A stretch of 40,838 bases of DNA from Candidatus Tenebribacter mawsonii (GTDB lineage: Bacteria > Cloacimonadota > Cloacimonadia > Cloacimonadales > TCS61). The notes beneath the pieces were generated by a model. The model ran no database searches. It saw only the letters and a program-made list of their open reading frames with translations, and was not told the DNA's origin. Shown one piece after another: positions 33,860 to 40,838 of the stretch (position 1 is the first letter of the stretch; every line of letters starts with the position of its first letter). Position numbers and translations under genes: made by a program. The stretch lies in NCBI GenBank assembly GCA_030765665.1, contig JAVCCD010000339.1:1-40838 (forward strand). The letters are read 5' to 3'.

Positions 33860-34441
33860 CTACAAACTAAAATTAAACGAAATGCCCAATAAAACAATGT
33901 GCTCACTAAAATCTATTACATCAACGTTTTCTACTTCCTTATTGGCATATAAATATTTGTAAATTCCATAAAATCCAATTTTCCAAAAAGCTCTGATATT
34001 GATTCCCCCCTCCAGATCAAATACTGTTCCACTATGGGTTTTATCTTCGCTACCATCTTTAGGAACTTTCAACCAACCAAGTCCACCACCAGCAAAAAAA
34101 TTAATTTTGTCAGTTTTGAATGGCTTTTTCATATAAAGAAGATTTATTATTGTCATATCAGAAATTTCGTATGTGTGAGTAGGACCTGCACTGTTAGTGT
34201 AGTATTCACCGGAAAGCGAAATAGCTATAGGGCATTTGGTAAGTTTTACATCAATAGCTATCTGACCTCCACCTAATTTGTCAATCTCAGATCTTGCATC
34301 CTTAAAACCTCCCTGCCCAAATCGAATTATGAAATTTACTTTTTTCTCTTTGGCAATAAAAGTTTCTTGAGCATTAAGTTTAATATAGGGAATTGTAACA
34401 AGGCTGAACAGTAAAAAAGAGAGAATAAAGTTTCTTATCAT
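33860..34441 (-). CDS. Small outer-membrane beta-barrel protein (193 aa)
   Basis: A Sec signal (first ~24 residues, ending KLNAQ) is followed by alternating amphipathic strands with glycine turns (VNFIIRFGQGGF, IAIDVKLTKCPIAISLSGEYY, INFFAGGGLGWL, TVFDLEGGINIRAF) and a terminal strand HIVLLGISFNFSL ending in Leu after an aromatic, as in OmpA-like eight-stranded barrels. It stops eight bases from the convergent end of the 1307-aa gene, with no terminator between them. Ligand or role cannot be told; barrels of this kind in FCB bacteria are often structural. Confidence 0.75.
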   Translation of the reverse strand: MIRNFILSFLLFSLVTIPYIKLNAQETFIAKEKKVNFIIRFGQGGFKDARSEIDKLGGGQIAIDVKLTKCPIAISLSGEYYTNSAGPTHTYEISDMTIINLLYMKKPFKTDKINFFAGGGLGWLKVPKDGSEDKTHSGTVFDLEGGINIRAFWKIGFYGIYKYLYANKEVENVDVIDFSEHIVLLGISFNFSL

Positions 34442-34645
34442 AACAAACTCCTTTTACAAATCTTCGAATAATCGCGGAAGTATCAAAAAAAACCATCGGA
34501 TCCAGAAATGCCTAAATTATCAAATCTAATACTTCTTTATCTGCAACTCCTAAGAAGCTTCACATAATTTACGATGTCAAACGTTTTTTTTGTAGTTTTT
34601 AGAATTAACGCTCGTACAGTATTAAATTTAATTCAAGATAACCAA

Positions 34646-34675
34646 TAAAAAACGCTTCGAAAAAATCGAAGCGTT
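34646..34675 (-). terminator. Terminator after the TGA-interrupted secreted-protein gene
   Basis: Perfect 10-bp stem AACGCTTCGA (34651-34660)/TCGAAGCGTT (34666-34675) with a five-base loop, followed on the minus strand by TTTTTATT. It lies 24 bases past the stop of the gene at 34699. Confidence 0.85.
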
Positions 34676-34698
34676 AAGATATCAATAATTATTATGAA

Positions 34699-36363
34699 TT
34701 ATTTAAGAAGAATCATCTTCCGGGTTTGTTGAAAATTGCCAGCTTTTAATTTATAGAAATATATTCCTGATGAAGTTGGTGTATTATTCTCATCGGTTCC
34801 ATTCCAAACAATTGAATGTGTCCCGACTGAAAGCTGATCATTAACAAGTTGCTTAACTTTTCTACCCTTTATATTGTAAATTTCTAATGTAACCAGTGCA
34901 GAGGTTTGTGTAACACTGAATTCAATTGTAGTAATTGGATTAAATGGATTAGGATAATTGCCAATAAGTTTATTTGTAGTCGAGACAAAATCATCATCTG
35001 CATCAGTTAAACTAAGAGTCATTGAGATTGGAATTATTAACTCTTCTTGTGAAGGATCATTATTATATATCACTAATTCAGTAGAATATTGACCATTCTC
35101 AAGTCCATCAGGATTAAAGAAAATTAAAATTTCTTCTTCTCCTCCGGGTTGGATTGATAAAAATTCCTGATCCACTTCAAGCCAATCAGTATATTGTGAT
35201 GAGTCATTTATTACTAACTCACAATTGAGGTCAACCCCACCACTATTTGATATAGTTAACATCTCTTGATGGATATCATTAGATATAAGAGTTACATCTA
35301 TAAAAGATGGATCACAAAGAATTGAGGGAGGAAGAACACATTCTGCTGACAATTGAACGATCAGTTCTGGTGTATCTGGGTCATTACTTGCAATTATTAA
35401 TTCTCCTGAATAATCTCCTGTCTCATCAATCATAAATCCAACTTCTACAATTTGCTGTTCAGAAGGATTTAACTCAAATTCAGTTAGATCATCATAAACA
35501 AAACCATCACCAGAAATTGAAATATTATTTATTATTAAAGTATCTAAACCAGTATTAAAGATTTCTAATTCAAGAGTGTAAAATATTTCAGGAAAGGTTA
35601 ATTCAAAAGTAAGTTCATCTTCTAACACATATATATTTGGGATTGGATCACCCATAAGAAAGCTTAGATATTGTGTCATAATAGCAGCTTTAGTATTTCC
35701 AGTCGAGCCGTCCGCCATTGCTCCAAAAAAGGCAGAAGAAGCAATTGTTCTATACTCTCCAGAGTCGTAAAAAATCCCTCTTATCGCATCATCTTGAGAA
35801 TGTGAAAATGGGGTACCCAAGTCTGCATCTAAAGCATCTATACCGTAATCAGCATTTGACCCATAAAGATAACTCATCGAAAATTCATTAAAAGTTTCAG
35901 TACTATCGGCAATAATAGTTTCTATTCCCGCATATAAAACGCAAGGTGTGGAATGTTCTCCTATCCCAAAATAAGGGAGTAGCTCTGCATGATCTCCAGT
36001 ACCCAAAATAGCACTCTCTAGGTATACAGCTTTTCCATCTTCTAAAAAATCAATTATACTTTGCATATCTTCAGATCCGACCGGATCTGGTGGAGTCCAT
36101 CCTCAACCACCACACCAAATACCAGCTGTAGCAAAAATTATATCGTACTCCGATAAATCATCAGCTAGCATAGAATCAACAACCGCGATAATCCCATTTT
36201 CTGATAATGCTGTTTTTATGCCTGCTTCCAATCCTACATATGACCATGGATCTTCTGGATTCGATATTTCGGAACCATGATCTCTATCCCAGAGAAAAAC
36301 ATTCTGAGCTGATAATATTGACAAACCTAAGATCATCAATACAAAAATGATATTTATTTTCAT
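34699..36363 (-). CDS. Secreted protein with sorting domain and one in-frame TGA; candidate selenoprotein
   Basis: Read as one frame of 554 codons: Sec signal (ending SILSAQ, residues 1-20), then an alpha/beta domain (~21-250) that looks like a ThuA/class I amidotransferase-type fold. Two or three beta-sandwich repeats (~265-460: LEIFNTGLDTLIINNISISG; MLTISNSGGVDLNCELVIND) and the sorting domain (NYPNPFNPITTIEFSV...LLLK) follow. Codon 87 is TGA, in the context FATAGIWCGG-(TGA)-GWTPPDP, so translation without recoding stops after 86 aa. Everything after it stays in frame for 467 codons. A hairpin of bacterial SECIS type follows the TGA. Nonsense mutation or sequencing error are the alternatives. 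A sigma-54 type promoter precedes it. Confidence 0.7.
36072..36105 (-). promoter_or_regulatory. TGA codon followed by a SECIS-like hairpin
   Basis: On the minus strand, TGA (36105-36103) is followed after 13 bases by CAGATCC-GGTC-GGATCTG (36089-36072), a perfect 7-bp stem with a four-base loop. The loop begins 20 bases after the TGA, inside the 16-37 range known for bacterial SECIS elements. It starts with G and has the same GGUC as the E. coli fdhF element. The residues before the TGA form Cys84-Gly-Gly-(87), a CxxU-type redox pair. Confidence 0.45.
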
Positions 36364-36395
36364 TTACAACCTCTAATTAATTTTATTTAACACTA

Positions 36396-36411
36396 TGCAA
36401 TAAACGTACCA
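36396..36411 (-). promoter_or_regulatory. Sigma-54 type promoter of the TGA-interrupted gene
   Basis: On the minus strand TGGTACGTTTATTGCA differs from the consensus TGGCACG-N4-TTGCA at one position. GG and GC are ten bases apart. It lies about 34 bases upstream of the ATG at 36363. This is the best match of the four in the window. Confidence 0.8.
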
Positions 36412-36466
36412 AAAACCTTTTCATTATGATATTTTATCTTATAGAACCTAATTCTAATTTACTATT

Positions 36467-36490
36467 AAAAAAGCCCCAGCATGCTGGGGC
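36467..36490 (-). terminator. Terminator after the gingipain-like gene
   Basis: The perfect palindrome GCCCCAGCATGCTGGGGC (36473-36490) is followed on the minus strand by TTTTTT. It lies about 80 bases past the stop of the protease gene and upstream of the next promoter. Confidence 0.88.
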
Positions 36491-36568
36491 AAAGTATTTA
36501 TCAATAAGCAGTAACAGATAAATGTTTTTTAAAATCAAGACATATCTGTTACAGTTTTTAAGCGACTG

Positions 36569-39500
36569 CTATTTTAGCAGAATCATTTTTCTAGTGGAGG
36601 TGTAAGATGCTGTTTTCATCTTATAAAAATAGATTCCCGATGAAACAGATTTGCCACTGTCATCTTTTCCATTCCAAACAACTTGATGATTTTCTGCTGG
36701 TAGATTTGCATGTATTAGAGTTTTCACTTTCTGACCCTTTATGTTATAAACATCGAGATCTACATTTCCAGCTTCCTTTAGTGAGAAAGAAATTGTAGTT
36801 GTCGGATTGAAAGGGTTGGGGAAATTTGCATGTAGTTTATTCATGATTGGAGTTATTGTTTCATCATTGCTACCGGAAGTATTTGAATAATGCACATCAT
36901 CAATATACCAGCCTTCACCAGTTATTAAACCGGCACTACCAAATACAAATCTTAATTGTGCAGTTCCTGAATATGCAGAAAGATCAAGCACAACTTCTTC
37001 CCAATCTATCTCGCCAGCAAATACAGGTGTCCCTTCTGCAAATGGCGTGGTTGGAATATTCATAATTGTACATGGATAACCACCAATAGGTTCAACTTGT
37101 TCCCATTCTCCTCCATCAACTGAAATCTCTATAAGTCCACCATCCCATGTAATTGAACTGGTAGATCCTACATCCATCCAATGATGGAAAGCTACTTGTG
37201 CGCCTGGAAAAACTTCAACCTCCGGCATCACGAGAGCTGCATGGATAAGGTTAGAATAACTAGTTTCGCCAATTCCTCCGCATTTCATTGAGTTGCTTCC
37301 ATCAATAGTATGATTACGATAATCTTCCAGGTGCCATTCATCTAAAAAATCATCTGTAAGTATCATATGTTCCCAACCTGCATCTTCACTTTCAAAATCG
37401 TAAGCAAAAAATCCAATTGGCAATCTTAGAATAGATTGGAAAGTAAACTCACTACTGTCGATAGCATATACATTCAAATCAGAAAAATATTCAACTGGGC
37501 TATCCGCTGAGATATCTATAATGAAAGGAGTTGTTGTATTTCCAATAGCATCTGGTGCAATAGAAGGAATAACGTCTACGCCAGTTACAGTAACATAGTC
37601 ATCTGTTGAGAATAAAAAAGATTGAGACTCATAGGCGTAACCATCTCCAATATTATGAAAACTTAAATATAATTCTCCCTGTTCACCAGGGTCTAGTATT
37701 TGATCTGAGCCTGTTACAACATTGATATCAAAATTATAATACTCTAATATGGGAGCATTACAATTAAGTTCAAAACTACTTGTCCAGCTTGCACTACTTG
37801 ATGTCACTTCAATTTCAAACTCAATTATTGTGTTATCTTCTATTAAAGGAAGCAACTCGATTGTGAATGCATCTGAATATGTCATTGTAGATGAGGCAGG
37901 AATTTGTGATCCACTCATTGTATCATTAATTATTACAACTTGATCTGAATTAGTAGAAAGAACCGCAGATACTGTATTCCCAGTTGGCTGCATTCCGATA
38001 TTCTGTAGAGTTAAGTCTATCTGCAATGTATCAAGAGACTGATATGAATCATCTGCATGAATTCCAAGTTCAACATAATCAGCTTCATAATAAATAACAT
38101 ACATGTCTGGAGATATTATTGCAACTTCCGCAGAATAACGATAATGATTCTGTTTTGTAACTGTTACCTTCATTGTATTGTCAGGAACTTGCAAAGGAAT
38201 TTCAATTGCTTGTGCAGATCCAGTTGCTACAACAGATGCAATAACTTCACCATTAACCGTAAGACCTATCAAAGCACCTTCATCAGCTGTCATTTCGAAT
38301 GAATCTAATCCGGATAAAAGTTCATCAGCATGATTAACAGTTAACTGCTCTGGCATTTCGGAATGAACTGTTGAAAATGCACAACCGTGATGATGAAATA
38401 GGTTATAAGTTACTGCCTTGTTATTTGTGTTATATGGCCATGAAGATTGTTGAAGGAAATATTTACCTGCAGCATTTGCAAAAGCCGGTCTTATCCAATC
38501 CGACTCCGAAGGATTCCCACCAAATTGTGGTAAAAAGTCCTTCCACATATTATCATACATTCCCCAAACAAAAGTGTCATTTACAAAAGAATAGGAAACT
38601 TCTGAGGCTGCGATAAGCCCAAGGGCACCTTGATCATGCCGGTGAAAAAGTTCTGCCCATGAATTTTGTGCAGCATTATATTTACCTGTTAAACAGTTTA
38701 TAGAAAATACGAAGACTAGGTCTTCATTATTTAAACCATTTAAATTTCCAGTATCATAATCTGGTTCACCCCAGCCGGTAATTCCTCCATGATCTCTGTG
38801 TTGAAGCATAAAAGCACCACTGTTTACAGCGTTGTTAACATCTGTTGCATTTCCACCGGACCACCCTTCCAATTCGGAAGGTGAAGCTGGAATATAGCCA
38901 AGACCATTCGGTCCAAATACATTCAATACAGCATAAGTATTTGTAGCAGTTGACCAAGGATCGACAGCAGGATTTCCATCATAAATGGCATTTATCCTAA
39001 CTTGATCTTTCCCTAGTTCATTTTGCCAAAAACCACCTACAGTTTCAGAACAGATTTGGAACCAACGTTCAGTCTGCCATCCCAAAGCTGTTATTGGGTG
39101 ATCATAAAAGTCTTGATTAGTAGTAGGATTTCTTTCATAATCTAGAACTTTCTCGATCATAATTGCAAGCTGATCTTCGTTCTGAGCAGTCATTCTTGCT
39201 AAAATAACGTCTGGCATATCATTATTATTTACATCTGCGTATATGTTATCAGAAACACAATAGTTATTCCAAATTGGTGAGACTACTGAACTTCCGGTAG
39301 TTCCATAATCACCGAGTAACAAAACAGCAGATGGTGGAATGTCCCAACTAGTATATGCGTCATCAATATAATCTTCAATTGCACTTGCTGTATTTCCACC
39401 AACTTCGGTAGTTGTAACGACACCAGTACGTATTCCCTGCTCATTTCTGAAGATGCTAAGAGAATCTGCCCATTGTATAAAAACTGGATCATCCGGAGTT

Positions 39501-40228
39501 ATGATTATATAGTCGTAATCGTCTGTTCTGCTCAAAGAATTTGTTGGTTTACAAGTTGATAATGATTCATAGTTTAGAAACACATCACTTAAGATACTAT
39601 CCCACCAGATGCTTCGTAATCTATCTTCACCAAATTTTCTTGAACCACCTTTGAAACTAATTTTAATTCTGATATCTTTATAGACCATTAGTTCTCTTGT
39701 AATCGGATTATATTGGAAGGGTGTAATACCAAGAATTGCAGCATCTACACCTCTAATTTTCGTAATATCAGAAAGCTGAATTGGATTATCAGGGTAGAAG
39801 GAATTAGTAGTGTAAACTTCTTTATTTACTGGATATGTTAAGGGACCAGTTTCAGTATCTAAAGGTATTCTTGGAGCAGGTGCAATATTAACATCTCTAA
39901 TTATTTCAACTTGTTTATCAATAATTTCCAATTCAAGATTTGCATCATTTGGTATAGCAAAGAATCGGCCAAGACCTGGCAGGTCTGGCATTCCTTCATC
40001 GTTTGGTAACAAATTACCCGTAAGTGATGGTTTCAACATTTTGATACCGTTAACTTCAATTTCTTCTAATGCGAATTCATGTATTGAGTACTCAACAATT
40101 ATCTCAGTCTCTGATGCATTTATCAGATTCAATCCTTCCTTATTCCAATTCTCATCAAATTTTATAATAGTAGAATTTAGAAAACTAACAATACTCACGA
40201 CCATAAAAACAAAAATTAATTTTTTCAT
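36569..40228 (-). CDS. Gingipain-like C25 cysteine protease with sorting domain (1219 aa)
   Basis: The ATG at 40228 is chosen because GAGGTG lies before it and the Sec signal MKKLIFVFMVVSIVSFLNS begins there. Residues ~20-220 form a gingipain-type propeptide (LPNDEGMPDLPGLGRFFAIP). The C25 domain (~235-610) starts with YDYIIITPDDPVFIQWADSL and carries the catalytic His480 (QHRDHGGITGWGE) and Cys512 (FVFSINCLTGKYN), 32 residues apart as in RgpB. Ig-like and CARDB-type domains, a jelly-roll domain (FESEDAGWEHMILTDDF) and the sorting domain (NFPNPFNPTTTISFSL...LLLK) follow. It is probably exported to the cell surface for protein degradation. Cleavage specificity is not readable. Confidence 0.92.
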   Translation of the reverse strand: MKKLIFVFMVVSIVSFLNSTIIKFDENWNKEGLNLINASETEIIVEYSIHEFALEEIEVNGIKMLKPSLTGNLLPNDEGMPDLPGLGRFFAIPNDANLELEIIDKQVEIIRDVNIAPAPRIPLDTETGPLTYPVNKEVYTTNSFYPDNPIQLSDITKIRGVDAAILGITPFQYNPITRELMVYKDIRIKISFKGGSRKFGEDRLRSIWWDSILSDVFLNYESLSTCKPTNSLSRTDDYDYIIITPDDPVFIQWADSLSIFRNEQGIRTGVVTTTEVGGNTASAIEDYIDDAYTSWDIPPSAVLLLGDYGTTGSSVVSPIWNNYCVSDNIYADVNNNDMPDVILARMTAQNEDQLAIMIEKVLDYERNPTTNQDFYDHPITALGWQTERWFQICSETVGGFWQNELGKDQVRINAIYDGNPAVDPWSTATNTYAVLNVFGPNGLGYIPASPSELEGWSGGNATDVNNAVNSGAFMLQHRDHGGITGWGEPDYDTGNLNGLNNEDLVFVFSINCLTGKYNAAQNSWAELFHRHDQGALGLIAASEVSYSFVNDTFVWGMYDNMWKDFLPQFGGNPSESDWIRPAFANAAGKYFLQQSSWPYNTNNKAVTYNLFHHHGCAFSTVHSEMPEQLTVNHADELLSGLDSFEMTADEGALIGLTVNGEVIASVVATGSAQAIEIPLQVPDNTMKVTVTKQNHYRYSAEVAIISPDMYVIYYEADYVELGIHADDSYQSLDTLQIDLTLQNIGMQPTGNTVSAVLSTNSDQVVIINDTMSGSQIPASSTMTYSDAFTIELLPLIEDNTIIEFEIEVTSSSASWTSSFELNCNAPILEYYNFDINVVTGSDQILDPGEQGELYLSFHNIGDGYAYESQSFLFSTDDYVTVTGVDVIPSIAPDAIGNTTTPFIIDISADSPVEYFSDLNVYAIDSSEFTFQSILRLPIGFFAYDFESEDAGWEHMILTDDFLDEWHLEDYRNHTIDGSNSMKCGGIGETSYSNLIHAALVMPEVEVFPGAQVAFHHWMDVGSTSSITWDGGLIEISVDGGEWEQVEPIGGYPCTIMNIPTTPFAEGTPVFAGEIDWEEVVLDLSAYSGTAQLRFVFGSAGLITGEGWYIDDVHYSNTSGSNDETITPIMNKLHANFPNPFNPTTTISFSLKEAGNVDLDVYNIKGQKVKTLIHANLPAENHQVVWNGKDDSGKSVSSGIYFYKMKTASYTSTRKMILLK

Positions 40229-40402
40229 ATTCACCTCATTTTTTATTAAAAACATTTTTTTTTTGAGAACATTAAGTCAATAGAATATTGGAAAGTTCTA
40301 ATCTGACTGTTAGTATATGACATTTAATTCAAAATAACCTAACAAATCTCCTTTTTACTTCTCTTAATAGTAGGTGTTCTAGTATTTTTCATAATTTATT
40401 AA

Positions 40403-40789
40403 TTATTGTGCTTCAACAATGTCCTCATCAAAAGCATGGTCAATTGTATTTAAAAGTTCACGATTACTGAACGGTTTTGTAAAGTATGCGTAAGCTCCCA
40501 TATCCATGATTTTCTTTTCAGTGTTATAGTCACCATACGCTGTTATCAATATTATTTTCACATCGGCATTTTGTTGTTTCACTTCTCTTATTATTTCCAA
40601 ACCATCTTTACCAGGTAACCACATATCAAGTATTATAATTTCCGGATGTGTTTGTTCATAGATTTTCAATGCATCAAAGCTATTGTAAACAGAAGAAGTG
40701 TCATATCCTGCATCTTGAATTATATTCGATAATAAAAGATGCATATCAGCATTATCTTCAACTATTAATATTCTGCTTTTTTTATTCAT
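40403..40789 (-). CDS. CheY-like single-domain response regulator
   Basis: The 128-aa receiver domain has all signalling residues: acidic pair Glu11/Asp12 (VEDNADMH), phospho-acceptor Asp55 (IIILDMWLPGKDG), Thr83 (LITAYGD) and Lys105 (YFTKPF). No output domain follows, so it acts by protein contact, for example on a flagellar, pilus or transcription partner, or in a phosphorelay. AGGTG precedes the ATG. Its upstream region carries a sigma-54 type element cut by the window edge. No histidine kinase lies in the window, and it is separated from the protease gene by ~150 non-coding bases. Confidence 0.93.
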   Translation of the reverse strand: MNKKSRILIVEDNADMHLLLSNIIQDAGYDTSSVYNSFDALKIYEQTHPEIIILDMWLPGKDGLEIIREVKQQNADVKIILITAYGDYNTEKKIMDMGAYAYFTKPFSNRELLNTIDHAFDEDIVEAQ

Positions 40790-40824
40790 ATTACACCTAT
40801 TTAATTTGCGTTTACAATTATTAT

Positions 40825-40838
40825 TGCAAATAGTGTGC
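40825..40838 (-). promoter_or_regulatory. Sigma-54 type promoter of the receiver gene (cut by the window edge)
   Basis: On the minus strand the window begins GCACACTATTTGCA. This equals positions 3-16 of a sigma-54 promoter, with one G of the -24 pair visible and the -12 TTGCA complete at the right spacing. The other G lies outside the window. Confidence 0.55.

Noticed and set aside
36103..36105. Genome-wide reassignment of TGA to a sense codon
   Set aside because: TGA serves as a normal stop elsewhere, for example in the ATGA overlaps of pilN/pilO (19792-19795) and of integrase with its downstream gene (10404-10407).
40256..40402. Sigma-54 promoter or terminator between receiver and protease genes
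   Set aside because: No GG-N10-GC pattern and no stable hairpin with T-tract were found on either strand.

Overview
The window is AT-rich and comes from a Gram-negative bacterium, most likely Candidatus Cloacimonadota or a neighbouring FCB-group lineage. The inference rests on large secreted proteins ending in the NYPNPFNP...YNIKGQKVK...GIYFYK...LLLK sorting domain, a gingipain-like protease, and a compact type IV pilus cluster. No 16S or ribosomal gene is present, so the taxonomy is a judgement.

Region 1 (94-11711) is an integrated mobile element in the 3' end of tRNA-Arg(TCG). It is bounded by an exact 33-bp repeat (94-126 and 11679-11711). Copies of AAACGTTGTGAGATT lie just inside both ends and look like integrase arm sites. 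The right half is a replication/integration module read leftwards: tyrosine integrase, an orphan 396-aa protein, a small HTH protein, a small basic protein, a SpoVG-like protein, a RepA-type ATPase and a CHC2/Toprim primase. Two clusters of short repeats (5605-5702 and 6945-7123) are candidate origins or control sites. The left half is cargo and debris: a propeller lipoprotein cut off from its sorting domain by one TGA, an extracellular nuclease broken by an internal deletion, a hypothetical protein, two membrane proteins between two strongly structured non-coding stretches, and a small gene that seems split over three frames.

Region 2 (11984-26467) is the type IV pilus locus, all on the minus strand, in transcription order pilA, pilT, pilV-like, pilW-like, giant pilX-like, pilM, pilN, pilO, pilP-like, secretin, Ig-like lipoprotein, pilB, pilC, a terminator, then pilD. 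Junctions are tight (TAATG and ATGA overlaps), so it is probably one transcript.

Region 3 (26708-40789) holds four large secreted proteins with the sorting domain (one a C25/gingipain-like protease), a small outer-membrane barrel and a CheY-like receiver. Sigma-54 type -24/-12 elements precede pilA, two secreted-protein genes and the receiver gene, which suggests that piliation and secretion of sorted proteins are co-regulated. One secreted-protein gene (34699-36363) is interrupted by a single in-frame TGA. The codon lies in a Cys-Gly-Gly-(TGA) context and is followed at selenocysteine-type spacing by a perfect 7-bp hairpin with a GGTC loop, so it may encode a previously undescribed selenoprotein.
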